A DNA stretch of 64,000 bases, from the NCBI GenBank assembly GCA_963840665.1, contig CAWIZO010000008.1:186001-250000 (forward strand), written 5' to 3'. Of this stretch, positions 9,199 to 18,345 are shown piece by piece. Every line of letters begins with the position of its first letter. The stretch's first letter is position 1. The DNA comes from DATFTE01 sp963840665. GTDB lineage: Bacteria > Acidobacteriota > Terriglobia > Terriglobales > Acidobacteriaceae. The position numbers and the translations under genes are program-made. A model generated the notes under the pieces. The model was not told where the DNA came from. It did no database searches and was given only the letters and a program-made list of their open reading frames with translations.

Positions 9199-11007
9199 AT
9201 GCGCCGCTTGGGTTGGGTTTGGGTAATGCTTCTGGCCGTCGTGGGCTCCGGATGGGCCGGGGACGCGCAGTGGGTTGAGGTCAAATCTCCACATTTTTCC
9301 GTGGTCACGGACGCTGGCGAAAAGCGCGGTCGCGATGTGGCTGTGCGTTTCGAGCAAATGCGTGCCGTCTTCGGAACGCTCCTGGTGAAGACCAACGTAA
9401 ACCTGCCAGTTCCGCTGCAGATTATCGCCTTCCGTAATACGAAAGAAATGCGACAGTTCGCGCCGCTGTTTCACGGGAAGCCGACCGAGGTGGCGGGACT
9501 TTTTCAGTACAGCGATGATCGCAGCTTCATCCTCCTCGATATGTCATCGGAGGATCCGTGGCACGTTGTTTTCCACGAATATGCGCATCAACTCCTGAAC
9601 GGGAACACTTCAGGGCAGCTGCAGCCATGGTTTGACGAGGGCTTCGCCGAATATTTTTCGACCATAAGAGTGCAGGGCAAGGAAGCAGACGTGGGTTTGC
9701 CTCCCGAGGGAGATGTCGAGATTCTCCGCCAGACCTCCTGGCTGAAGATTGCCGACCTTTTTCGCGTCCAGCAGAATTCGAGCACTTACAACGAGAGTGG
9801 AGATCATCGCTCGGTGTTTTATGCCGAGTCGTGGCTGGTGATGCATTTCCTGTATGACAAGCAATTGCTGGTGAAATCCGCCCCATACTTTGATCTGGCG
9901 GTTGATAAGAAAGTTCCGGTGGGAGACGCGGTTCAGCAGGCTTTCGGGATGACACCCGAGGTGTGGGACAAACAGCTGCGCCAGTACTTCAGCTCCGGGA
10001 CCGTCAAGTACTACAAGCTGCCGACGCCCCCGGGAATCGAGACAACCGGATATACCACCACGGCACTCTCGTTTGCCGATGCTAAGGCTGTGCTCGCCGA
10101 TATGCATCTGCATTCTCCCGACTATCAGGACAAGGCGGTTGAGGAATTTGAAGAAGTTCTCACCGTTGAACCGAACAACGTCCCGGCGCTGCGCGGGCTG
10201 GGATATGCCTATTTCAGGAAACGCAACCTCAGTACCGCGGCAGAATATTTCCAGAAGGCGGCAGCGCTGAACTCGAAGGACCCGCGAGTCCTCTACTATT
10301 CAGCGCTTCTGCGAAATCAGGAAAAGCTTGATATCGATCCTCAGCAAATGGAGGTCACGCAGAAAGAACTGGAAGGCTCCATCGCCTTGGACCCGAACTT
10401 CGCCGACGCCTACAGCCTGCTGGCTTTTGTGCTTCGGTCACAAGGGAAATTTCCCGAGGCCACCCAGGCGATGCAACACGCGGTAGCAATCAATCCTCGA
10501 AATGACATCTACCAGTACAACCTGTCGCAGATGTACATCGCTGCGCGAAACGTGGATGCAGCGGTACCGATCCTCGAGAGACTCAAGAACAGCACCGGTA
10601 ATCCGCAGATCGCGATGATGGCGTCCAGTGCACTAGAACAGTTGGAAACCTACAAGAACGCCATGAAGTCCCAAGGTACGGAAGGGCAGCCGCCGGCATT
10701 GCGTATAAGAGCCGAAGGCAGCACAGCGTCTAACCAAGAGCCCGATGCTCATCCCCCCGCGCACGTAGCCCCGGCAGAATTCGTCAAGGGGAAAGTGATT
10801 GCGATTGACTGTTCGTCGCCCCCCTCAGCGGTGCTGACGGTTTCGGTGGGCAGTAAGACCTGGCAGATGCGAACCCAAAATCGGGACCACCTGATCCTGA
10901 TCGGCGCCGATCAATGGTCCTGCGATTGGAGGAACCGCAGTGTTGCGGTCAACTACCGGCAGAGCGGCGATCAGCAGGGAGACATCATCTCGTTGGAGCT
11001 GCAATGA
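9199..11007 (+). CDS. HExxH peptidase-like protein with TPR repeats
   Basis: A 602-residue exported protein with a signal peptide in the first 20 residues. HEYAH (126-130) followed by DEGFAEYF supplies the Zn ligands of a DUF1570/gluzincin-like domain. Residues about 290-480 are TPR repeats (for example VEEFEEVLTVEPNNVPALRG), and the tail resembles a small beta domain. Probably envelope proteolysis or scaffolding. The stop overlaps the ATG of the next TPR gene by four bases, so they form an operon. Confidence 0.78.
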   Translation: MRRLGWVWVMLLAVVGSGWAGDAQWVEVKSPHFSVVTDAGEKRGRDVAVRFEQMRAVFGTLLVKTNVNLPVPLQIIAFRNTKEMRQFAPLFHGKPTEVAGLFQYSDDRSFILLDMSSEDPWHVVFHEYAHQLLNGNTSGQLQPWFDEGFAEYFSTIRVQGKEADVGLPPEGDVEILRQTSWLKIADLFRVQQNSSTYNESGDHRSVFYAESWLVMHFLYDKQLLVKSAPYFDLAVDKKVPVGDAVQQAFGMTPEVWDKQLRQYFSSGTVKYYKLPTPPGIETTGYTTTALSFADAKAVLADMHLHSPDYQDKAVEEFEEVLTVEPNNVPALRGLGYAYFRKRNLSTAAEYFQKAAALNSKDPRVLYYSALLRNQEKLDIDPQQMEVTQKELEGSIALDPNFADAYSLLAFVLRSQGKFPEATQAMQHAVAINPRNDIYQYNLSQMYIAARNVDAAVPILERLKNSTGNPQIAMMASSALEQLETYKNAMKSQGTEGQPPALRIRAEGSTASNQEPDAHPPAHVAPAEFVKGKVIAIDCSSPPSAVLTVSVGSKTWQMRTQNRDHLILIGADQWSCDWRNRSVAVNYRQSGDQQGDIISLELQ

Positions 11008-12329
11008 AAAAGAGCGACTGCTTACGTGTTCTTGTTCTGCTCTGCCTCACGAGTACGGTTGCAGTTTCCCAAGCCACTTGGGAGCGGGACCACGAAGCGG
11101 GAGTGAAAGCGGCCAAGGCGGCTCATTTCGCCGAGGCGGAAACGCTGCTCTCAGAGTCGGTGGAAACCGCGCGCAAGCAAGGCGAAGTCAATCCGCTTCT
11201 GGCGCGAAGTCTGCTCGATCTTGGCGAAGTGTACAGGACCGAAGGAAAGTATCAGGTGGCCCCGGCCTGCTACGACGAGGCGCTCGAGATCAATACGAAG
11301 CAATACGGCGCGGATTCGCTACAGGTCGCCGAGGTGCTCAACGCCCAGGCGGAGCTGGATAAGACACTGAACGACTTCGGGAAGGCCGAGCCGCTCTTGG
11401 TGTATGCGCTCGAGATTCGCGAGAAGAAGGGGAAAGCCACTGACGCTGAAATCGCTACGACCCAAAATGATTTAGGAGAGCTGTACACCAGCACGGGGAA
11501 CTACGACAAGGCTTCGGATCTGCTGCAGAACGCGCTCGCAACCCGCAAGAAGGTGTTAGGGCCGGAGCACGAGCGTGTCGCGGAGACGCTTCAAGCGTTG
11601 GGGAATCTGGACAGGAAGCTTGGCAAGGACAAGGAAGCCGAAGACCTCTTTCGTCAGGCAGTCGGTATTTTCGGCAAGACCGTCGGCGGTGAACATCCTG
11701 ACTATGCGAACGCCATGGAGAGCCTGGCGACGTTCTACTCTGACCGGCAGCAGTACGATTTGGCGGAGCCCTTATTGGGTAGAGTCTTAGAAATCCGCGA
11801 AAAAGTGTTTGGCGCTGACCATCACGACGTGGCGGTCAGCCTTGATGCTCTGGGGCTGGTTAAGCTGCAGCGGCACCAGTATGCAGAGGCAGCCGCACTT
11901 TATGAAAGAGCCCTTACGATTTGGGGCAACATCCTGGGGCAGGACAGTCCGGAACTCTCGGCAGATCTCAACAATCTCGCGCTCTGCTACGAGAGTCAGG
12001 GGAAAGGCCAGATTGCAGAGGCGCTCTGGCGAAAGGCGATTGCCAACGACGAGAAAGGCCTGTCAGCAGATAGCGTGGATCTCGCTAGCGACATGCAGAG
12101 CCTGGGCCAGTATTACACTTTGTGGAAACGTCCTGCCGAGGCTCTACCTCTTCTGAAGCGCGCATTGCAGATCCGCACAAATTCCTTAGGCCCAACGGCG
12201 TTAGAGACCAAAGAGACGATGCAGACTTACGCGACTGCGCTTCGCTTGCTGAACCGTGTCTCTGAGGCTGAAGAATTAGAATCGAAAGCAAAGGGACCAG
12301 CCCGCACAAATCCGACCGGCAGCCGTTGA
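11004..12329 (+). CDS. Exported tetratricopeptide-repeat protein
   Basis: A 441-residue protein: signal peptide (LVLLCLTSTVAVSQA), then about nine kinesin-light-chain-like TPRs of roughly 42 residues with repeating YxxAEPLLxRALEIREKxxG units. The ATG at 11004 sits in an ATGA overlap with the upstream peptidase gene, so the longer frame that starts inside that gene was rejected. It probably mediates protein-protein contact; no partner is visible other than the co-transcribed peptidase. Confidence 0.82.
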   Translation: MKKSDCLRVLVLLCLTSTVAVSQATWERDHEAGVKAAKAAHFAEAETLLSESVETARKQGEVNPLLARSLLDLGEVYRTEGKYQVAPACYDEALEINTKQYGADSLQVAEVLNAQAELDKTLNDFGKAEPLLVYALEIREKKGKATDAEIATTQNDLGELYTSTGNYDKASDLLQNALATRKKVLGPEHERVAETLQALGNLDRKLGKDKEAEDLFRQAVGIFGKTVGGEHPDYANAMESLATFYSDRQQYDLAEPLLGRVLEIREKVFGADHHDVAVSLDALGLVKLQRHQYAEAAALYERALTIWGNILGQDSPELSADLNNLALCYESQGKGQIAEALWRKAIANDEKGLSADSVDLASDMQSLGQYYTLWKRPAEALPLLKRALQIRTNSLGPTALETKETMQTYATALRLLNRVSEAEELESKAKGPARTNPTGSR

Positions 12330-12392
12330 CAGTCATTGGACGAACGCCGCCAGTCTGCGATAGGTTGGCTGGGTCTAGTAAGGAGAAGTACG

Positions 12393-13145
12393 ATGGCGAA
12401 TATGTTGAGAACTTCGAATCCAGCGCTGAATCCCAAGGCATTCCAAGTTGGTGGCGCCACGTTTGGCGAGAGCATGACCGTCTCGGGTACGGTGAACAAG
12501 GCGGGGATTCTGCTGATCTGCGTAGTGGCGACCGCCGCATGGACGTGGCGGCAATTTCTGAGCGCTCCCGCACCTCAGACCATGGCGCCGTACGTAGCCG
12601 TGGGAGCCATCGGCGGCTTCATCGTGGCCTTGGTTACGATCTTCAAGAAGACATGGGCTCCGGTGACCGCGCCACTGTATGCGCTGCTTGAAGGGTTGGT
12701 ATTGGGCAGCGTGTCGGCAATGTTCGAACTGCGCTTTCCGGGAATCGCGATCCAGGCGGTTGGTCTGACGTTTGGAACTCTCGTGGCTCTGCTGCTGGCT
12801 TACCGCTCGGGAATGATCCGCGTGACCAACAACTTCCGCCTCGGCGTGGTCGCAGCCACCGGAGGCATCGCGCTGTTCTATCTGGCCACGTTTGTACTGG
12901 GCTTCTTCGGCGTTCACTTCACGTCGATCTATGGAGCGGGACCGATCGGGATTGGCTTCAGCGTCCTCGTGGTTATTATTGCGGCGCTGAATCTTGTCTT
13001 GGATTTCGATTTCATCGAGAACGCAGCTCGCGCCGGAGTGCCGAAGTATATGGAGTGGTACGCGGCCTTTGGGCTGATGGTGACACTGATCTGGCTGTAT
13101 CTGGAGATTCTGCGGTTGTTGTCGAAGTTGCGCAGCCGGGATTAA
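12393..13145 (+). CDS. Bax inhibitor-1/YccA family membrane protein
   Basis: A 250-residue integral membrane protein with about seven hydrophobic segments after a short N-terminal region (NPALNPKAFQ). The order and the YccA-like segments (GLVLGSVSAMFE, AALNLVLDFDFIE) fit the bacterial BI-1 family that includes YccA, a modulator of FtsH in Escherichia coli. The ATG at 12393 has AAGGAG eight bases upstream. It is followed by a clear terminator, so it is probably transcribed alone. Confidence 0.88.
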   Translation: MANMLRTSNPALNPKAFQVGGATFGESMTVSGTVNKAGILLICVVATAAWTWRQFLSAPAPQTMAPYVAVGAIGGFIVALVTIFKKTWAPVTAPLYALLEGLVLGSVSAMFELRFPGIAIQAVGLTFGTLVALLLAYRSGMIRVTNNFRLGVVAATGGIALFYLATFVLGFFGVHFTSIYGAGPIGIGFSVLVVIIAALNLVLDFDFIENAARAGVPKYMEWYAAFGLMVTLIWLYLEILRLLSKLRSRD

Positions 13146-13181
13146 GAAGAGGCGTCAGGGCGTCAGCCTTCCGGTTTAACA

Positions 13182-13207
13182 CCCACGGCTTGGCCGTGGG
13201 TTTATTC
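13182..13207 (+). terminator. Rho-independent terminator after the YccA-like gene
   Basis: Perfect arms CCCACGGC and GCCGTGGG with a 3-base loop, followed by TTTATTCTT. Confidence 0.88.
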
Positions 13208-13260
13208 TTGTCGATTCGGTGTGGCCGGCGGGACGCCGGGCGCTACTTATAGAGGATTGC

Positions 13261-15162
13261 ATGGGCGAACGAACTGACCGCGAACTGGGGATGGACCGCA
13301 CGATCACGCGGCGGGATTTTCTCAATGGCGTAGCCGTTGGCGTCGGTGGATTGGCGCTTCCGGCGTGGGCTTTTGACCAAGCTGAGTACGCTCCCGAGAA
13401 GGCGGCTTCTTACTATCCTCCGGCGTTGACGGGCATGCGTGGCAATCACGATGGCACCTACACGTTCGCGCATTCGCTGCGCGATGGAGATTTCTGGGAG
13501 GGCCAGGGAAGTCCCGCCAGTACCGGCGAGAACTATGACCTGGTAGTTGTAGGAGGCGGAATCAGCGGTTTGTCGGTGGCATACTTCTATCGCAAACATG
13601 CGGGGAAGAGCGCGAAGATTCTGGTGCTCGATAATCACGACGACTTCGGCGGACACGCCAAACGCAACGAGTTTCAAGCCGGCGGCCGCATGGTGCTTAG
13701 CTACGGCGGCACGCAATCGATCGAGAGTCCGTCGGAGTATAGCGAGGTCGCGATCGGCCTACTGAAGGAACTGGGCATCGAACCGCAGAAGTTTTACAAG
13801 TACTACGATCAAAACCTCTATTCCTCAATGAAGTTGGGAACCGGAGTCTTCTTCGACAAAGAAACTTTCGGCGAGGATCGGCTGGTTGCGGGCATGGGAA
13901 CGCTGCCGTGGAAGGAATTTCTGGCGAAAACTCCGCTTTCGGAAGTGGCGCGCCGCGACATTGAACGTGTTTACTCCGAGAAGGTCGATTATCTGCCAGG
14001 TTTGTCGCGCGAAGAAAAGCAAACTCGGTTGGCCACGATCAGTTACGCGGATTTTCTGACCAAGGTCGTCAAGTTGAGTCCTGAGGTCCTGCCGTTCTTT
14101 CAAACCAAGACGGAAGATTTGTTCGCGGTCCACATTGAGGCGGTTCCGGCGTTGGCCTGCTTCCTGGCGGGCGACGATTACGATTTGCCGTTCCCCGGTT
14201 TCCAGGGGATGGGGCTGCAGCAGACCGAAGGTCGTGGCACCGAAAAACCCGATCCCTATATCTTTCATTTCCCCGACGGCAATGCGTCGATCGCGCGCAT
14301 GCTGGTGCGGTCACTGATTCCCGGGTCGATTCCCGGGTCCACGATGGAAGACATCGTGACGGCACGAGCGGACTACAGCAAGCTCGATCAGGCAGCGTCT
14401 CCTATACGCATTCGCTTAAACTCGACCGTGGTGCAGGCTCGCAATGCGAAGGGAAGCCCCGGCGCCGAGATCGCCTACATGCGCGGCGGCAAACTGGTCA
14501 GCGTGCGAGGGAAGTGCGCGGTTCTGGCTTGCTACAACGGCATGATCCCCTACCTGTGTCCGGAACTACCCGAGTCACAGCGCGACGCGCTTGCCTATCT
14601 GGTGAAGGCTTCGCTGGTCTATACCCATGTGGCGCTTCGCAATTGGACATCGTTTCAGAAACTGGGAGTGCGCGATGTGATTGCGCCGGGCAGCTATCAT
14701 CCGTATGTGGCGCTCGATTTCCCCGTGAGCATTGGAGAATATAGATTTCCCAGCAAGCCTGAGGAACCGATGGTGTTGTTCATGCTGCGTACGCCGTGCA
14801 AGCCCGGCTTGCCAGAGCGAGAGCAGCATCGCGCGGGCCGGGCTGAATTGATGCGCACACCGCTCTCCTCGGTTGAGCGCAACATACGTGAGCAGTTGGC
14901 GCGCATGCTGGGTCCGGCAGGATTCGATCCCGCGCAGGATATTCAGGGGATCACCGTGAATCGCTGGGCGCACGGCTACGCTTATGGATACAACTCGTTG
15001 TTCGATCCGGATTGGAAAGAAGGCGAGCAGCCGTGGGTGCTGGGCCGCAAACCGTTTGGGCGCATCGCCATCGCGAACTCCGACGCGGGAGCATCGGCCT
15101 ACACCGATGCCGCGATCGATCAGGCGCATCGTGCGGTGCAAGAGCTGGTTGCCAGCACCTAG
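13261..15162 (+). CDS. Tat-exported FAD-dependent oxidoreductase, spermidine-dehydrogenase-like
   Basis: A 633-residue flavoprotein. The N-terminus carries a Tat signal (TRRDFLNG at 16-23). A GMRGNHDGTYTFAH segment precedes the dinucleotide-binding GGGISGL (98-104) and the acidic strand end VLDNHDDFGGHA. The NSDAGASAYTDAAIDQAHRAV C-terminal FAD motif is typical of amine oxidase-like enzymes. Similarity to SpdH is from memory, so the substrate is uncertain. Inside the gene, at about 14318-14342, a 12-base unit (ATTCCCGGGTCG) is tandemly duplicated, giving IPGSIPGS. Confidence 0.72.
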   Translation: MGERTDRELGMDRTITRRDFLNGVAVGVGGLALPAWAFDQAEYAPEKAASYYPPALTGMRGNHDGTYTFAHSLRDGDFWEGQGSPASTGENYDLVVVGGGISGLSVAYFYRKHAGKSAKILVLDNHDDFGGHAKRNEFQAGGRMVLSYGGTQSIESPSEYSEVAIGLLKELGIEPQKFYKYYDQNLYSSMKLGTGVFFDKETFGEDRLVAGMGTLPWKEFLAKTPLSEVARRDIERVYSEKVDYLPGLSREEKQTRLATISYADFLTKVVKLSPEVLPFFQTKTEDLFAVHIEAVPALACFLAGDDYDLPFPGFQGMGLQQTEGRGTEKPDPYIFHFPDGNASIARMLVRSLIPGSIPGSTMEDIVTARADYSKLDQAASPIRIRLNSTVVQARNAKGSPGAEIAYMRGGKLVSVRGKCAVLACYNGMIPYLCPELPESQRDALAYLVKASLVYTHVALRNWTSFQKLGVRDVIAPGSYHPYVALDFPVSIGEYRFPSKPEEPMVLFMLRTPCKPGLPEREQHRAGRAELMRTPLSSVERNIREQLARMLGPAGFDPAQDIQGITVNRWAHGYAYGYNSLFDPDWKEGEQPWVLGRKPFGRIAIANSDAGASAYTDAAIDQAHRAVQELVAST

Positions 15163-15165
15163 TAT

Positions 15166-15183
15166 CAGGTACCCAGTACCCAG
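15166..15183 (+). repeat. GGTACCCAGTACC repeat
   Basis: Two GTACCCAG-like units between the flavoprotein stop and the next gene. It is the same core as the repeat inside metH at 6414-6442. Confidence 0.6.
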
Positions 15184-15190
15184 AAAACGC

Positions 15191-15455
15191 ATGATCAGGA
15201 AGATCGCGATCGCCGCCTTGCTCGGTCTGCTTCTCCTTTACGGCGGAGATTATTCGATCTTTCGCTTGCGGCATTCGCCGACCGGCACGGTTACGGTGCG
15301 CCGCTATCTGGCCATTCAGGAGAAGGCGAATCGCGTCGAATATGTTTTCAATGGTGAACAGAATCAAACGTGCGTGCAGTCTCTTTTCCCCCCACATAGG
15401 AGCAACGCCTTGCTGGTACCTCAGCCGCCACGCCGAGCAGCGCGTCGATATCTGA
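15191..15455 (+). CDS. Small membrane-anchored protein (frameshifted)
   Basis: Begins with one transmembrane segment (IAIAALLGLLLLYGGDYSIF), followed by TGTVTVRRYLAIQEK and NQTCVQSLFP. At the C run 15388-15393 the frame ought to change: dropping one C gives PHIGATPCWYLSRHAEQRV and a stop at 15455, whose Cys/Trp-rich ending I consider the family C-terminus. Without the shift the frame continues to 15538 with no family character. The function is unknown. Start at 15191. Confidence 0.6.
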
Positions 15456-15565
15456 TGGCACCAGGCAACCATTTTCAGGCCTTCATTAATTCCAATCGTT
15501 TGATCACTCTGCGCACGGCATCTATAAGTCTTTCGTGATCATCTAATGTATTGAGGATGATCAAT

Positions 15566-16588
15566 ATGAAACTGTCATGGATGAAAGCGGTGACGGGGTT
15601 CTTCCTGGCAGTGCTTCTATCTGCGCCTGCGTGGGGAGATACTCGTGGCGCAAATTCGGCCCTGCCTGGAACGTTGAATTATGTGGAGGGACAGGTTTCG
15701 ATGGGCGCGGAAACGCTTAATTCGAAATCGATCGGCTCGGCCGAGTTGCAAACGGGCCAGGCCCTGACAACGGATAAAGGCAAAGCGGAAGTTTTGCTGA
15801 CGCCCGGGGTATTCCTACGACTGGACGATCACAGCTCTGCCACGATGATCTCGCCCAATTTGACCGACACACAGGTCGAGATCACAAAAGGACGCGCGAT
15901 GGTCGAGGTGGCGGAGCTTTATAAAGCCAACGATATACGCGTTCTGCAGAACGGTTCTATCACGCAACTGCTGAAGCCGGGCTTATATGACTTTGACGCC
16001 GGACGGAATCAGGTGCGCGTATTCGATGGAGAAGCACTGGTTCGCGACGGCGATCACCAGATGAAGTTGAAGAGCGGGCGTGAAGTTTCGCTCGACAACG
16101 GAACGCCCTTCAAGGCAAACAAGTTCGACAAGAAGGCGTTCGAAACCAGCGACCTGTATCGCTTCAGCAGTCTGCGGTCTTCGTACCTCGCGGAAGCCAA
16201 CTTTGACGTGGCTCGTGGCTATGTCAGCGGTTACGGGTATGGTCCGGGATGGTATGGCGCGGGCTGGTACTGGAACCCATGGTTTAGCGCCTATACGTTC
16301 ATTCCGGGCGAGGGGATCTTTTACAGCCCATTCGGTTATGGATTCTATTCGCCGTTCTGGGCGTTCAACGCTCCTTATTGGGGTGGAGGCTACTGGGGAG
16401 GGCATGTGAGACCGTTTGGACCGGGATACCGGCCACCGATTGCACGTCCCGGACCGGTCGGGCACGCCGGATTTGCGGGTAGCGGAGCGGTCGCACGGGG
16501 CGGTTCCATGGGAGGCTTCCACGGGGGCGAGCCGGCAGGAGGCGGGGGCTTCCACGGCGGCGGCAGCTTTGGCGGTGGAAGGCGGTAA
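15566..16588 (+). CDS. FecR-domain protein with glycine-rich C-terminus
   Basis: A 340-residue exported protein. The signal peptide ends near APAWG. Residues about 30-190 resemble FecR (GQVSMGAETL, ALTTDKGKAEVLLTPGVFLRL, and a second beta repeat). The C-terminal third is rich in Tyr, Trp and Gly (GYGYGPGWYGAGWYWNP) and ends in His/Gly repeats (GGFHGGG). I chose the ATG at 15566, with GAGG nine bases upstream, over the TTG at 15551. FecR domains usually sense envelope signals; no partner sigma factor is adjacent. Confidence 0.78.
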   Translation: MKLSWMKAVTGFFLAVLLSAPAWGDTRGANSALPGTLNYVEGQVSMGAETLNSKSIGSAELQTGQALTTDKGKAEVLLTPGVFLRLDDHSSATMISPNLTDTQVEITKGRAMVEVAELYKANDIRVLQNGSITQLLKPGLYDFDAGRNQVRVFDGEALVRDGDHQMKLKSGREVSLDNGTPFKANKFDKKAFETSDLYRFSSLRSSYLAEANFDVARGYVSGYGYGPGWYGAGWYWNPWFSAYTFIPGEGIFYSPFGYGFYSPFWAFNAPYWGGGYWGGHVRPFGPGYRPPIARPGPVGHAGFAGSGAVARGGSMGGFHGGEPAGGGGFHGGGSFGGGRR

Positions 16589-16610
16589 GCAGTTAGTTCT
16601 CCTGGGGAAT

Positions 16611-16636
16611 GGGGCGCTGCGGCGCCCCGTTGTTTT
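16611..16636 (+). terminator. Rho-independent terminator after the FecR gene
   Basis: Arms GGGGCGC and GCGCCCC with a 4-base loop, followed by GTTGTTTTTG. Confidence 0.88.
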
Positions 16637-16831
16637 TGTCTACAATGCGGGAACTTCGCGTCCATGAGTCATGAAACGTGACTCGCGCGTTTGCCTTTTT
16701 ACCCACGAGTGAAAATCCTTTCACATTGACACCTTAGTCGACCCGCGATAAATTTCCGCAGTCCTTCTGCTACGAACGTTGCGCCTGCCACTTCGAATTC
16801 GGTCTTTCGCGAAGCCGACTAAAAGGAACCT

Positions 16832-18253
16832 ATGAAAGCGACAGCCCTGATTGTTTCTGCCCTGGTATTGAGTTCGATTGCAACCACCATTGCCGCAAAC
16901 CGTTCTTTTCCCGCCACTCCGCTTACCCCCGCAGCTCTGAACTTTCTCCGGACCGACTATCCCACCGGCAGTTTTCCTGAGGGCATTCTCACAGCGGACT
17001 TCAATCACGACGGCAAGCAGGATGTGGCGGTCGCGGACTTCGGAGGCAACACCGTCAGCGTTTTCTTGGGAAACGGCGACGGCACATTTCAGGCGCGAGT
17101 CGACTACGCGACCGGGAACGGTCCTTATGGAATTGGCACGGGAGATGTCAACGGAGACGGGAAGCTGGATCTATTGTTGACCAACTATTACGATTCCACG
17201 GTTAGCGTGCTGTTGGGCAACGGCGATGGCACTTTTCAGGCGCACAAGGACTACGGGACAGGAGTCGACCCGAAGTCGGTCGTGGTTGCGGACTTTAACG
17301 GAGATGGCAAGCAGGATTTGGCCGTCACCAACTATTTCATAGGGACGGTCAGCATTCTGTTGGGAAACGGAGACGGTACCTTCCAACCGAAGGTGGATTA
17401 CTCAACCGAGTCCCAGCCGCAATCGGTGGCGACCGCGGATTTCAATGGAGACGGAAACGCTGACCTTGCGGTTGCGAACTTTCTCAGCAACACAGTAAGC
17501 GTCCTGCTCGGCAAAGGCGATGGTACTTTTCAACCGCAAGTGGTCTACACCGCAGCCTTTGAACCCCTTAACATTGCCGCCGGAGATGTGAACAAAGACG
17601 GGAAGGCTGATCTGATCACGGCCAACTACGGCACCAACTCAGTGAGCGTATTCCTTAACAACGGAGACGGAACTTTCAAGGCGCATGTCGACTATCCCGT
17701 GGGGACGCAGACCTTCGCCGTCGCTATCGGGAACTTCAATGGAGACGCCAGCCCTGACCTGGTCACCGCGAACTACGGCACCAACAACGCCAGCGTGCTG
17801 CTTGGGAATGGCGATGGAACTTTCCAGACCCATGTGGATTTTGCCACTGGTAAGGAGCCCGGCTCCGTGGCTGCCGCGAGTTTCACTGGTAGCGGGACGA
17901 CGTCACAAGATTTCGTCACATCCAACGGGCTGGATGCCACCATCAGCGCCCTGTTGAACGCTGCAGCAACGCACGTCAAGCTCACGAGTTCGCCCAATCC
18001 TTCGGTCCAAGGTCAAACGGTGACTTTCACAGCGACGGTTACGGCATCGTTGGCCGGATTGTCGACTCCGACGGGAAGCGTGGTTTTCCAGATCGGATCG
18101 AAGAAGAAGACCGTCGCACTGGTGAGCGGCAGCGCCAGTTTGGCTACTTCTCAATTGGCAAGCGGCAAATACAAAGTAAGGGCATCGTACTCAGGAGACG
18201 CGAATTTCAATCCCAATGTGTCGAATGTAGTGTTGCAGACCGTCAATCCATGA
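16832..18253 (+). CDS. Secreted FG-GAP/VCBS repeat protein with Ig-like domain
   Basis: A 473-residue exported protein with a signal peptide. Seven repeats, each with a calcium-binding-like loop (for example DFNHDGKQD, DVNGDGKLD, DFNGDGNAD) and a SVxLGNGDGTFQ strand, form an integrin-alpha-like beta propeller. The seventh repeat is degenerate. The C-terminal 90 residues (TVTFTATVTASLAG, LASGKYKVRASYSGDANF) form a bacterial Ig-like domain. Probably a surface or secreted adhesion or binding protein. Confidence 0.88.
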   Translation: MKATALIVSALVLSSIATTIAANRSFPATPLTPAALNFLRTDYPTGSFPEGILTADFNHDGKQDVAVADFGGNTVSVFLGNGDGTFQARVDYATGNGPYGIGTGDVNGDGKLDLLLTNYYDSTVSVLLGNGDGTFQAHKDYGTGVDPKSVVVADFNGDGKQDLAVTNYFIGTVSILLGNGDGTFQPKVDYSTESQPQSVATADFNGDGNADLAVANFLSNTVSVLLGKGDGTFQPQVVYTAAFEPLNIAAGDVNKDGKADLITANYGTNSVSVFLNNGDGTFKAHVDYPVGTQTFAVAIGNFNGDASPDLVTANYGTNNASVLLGNGDGTFQTHVDFATGKEPGSVAAASFTGSGTTSQDFVTSNGLDATISALLNAAATHVKLTSSPNPSVQGQTVTFTATVTASLAGLSTPTGSVVFQIGSKKKTVALVSGSASLATSQLASGKYKVRASYSGDANFNPNVSNVVLQTVNP

Positions 18254-18345
18254 GGACGCAAGCTGCGGAGGGCATGAACGCGGCGCGTCCCTGAAGTTTC
18301 CACCTGTTTCTGCCGATAACTTTCCTGTAAGCCCATGTCTGGGCT

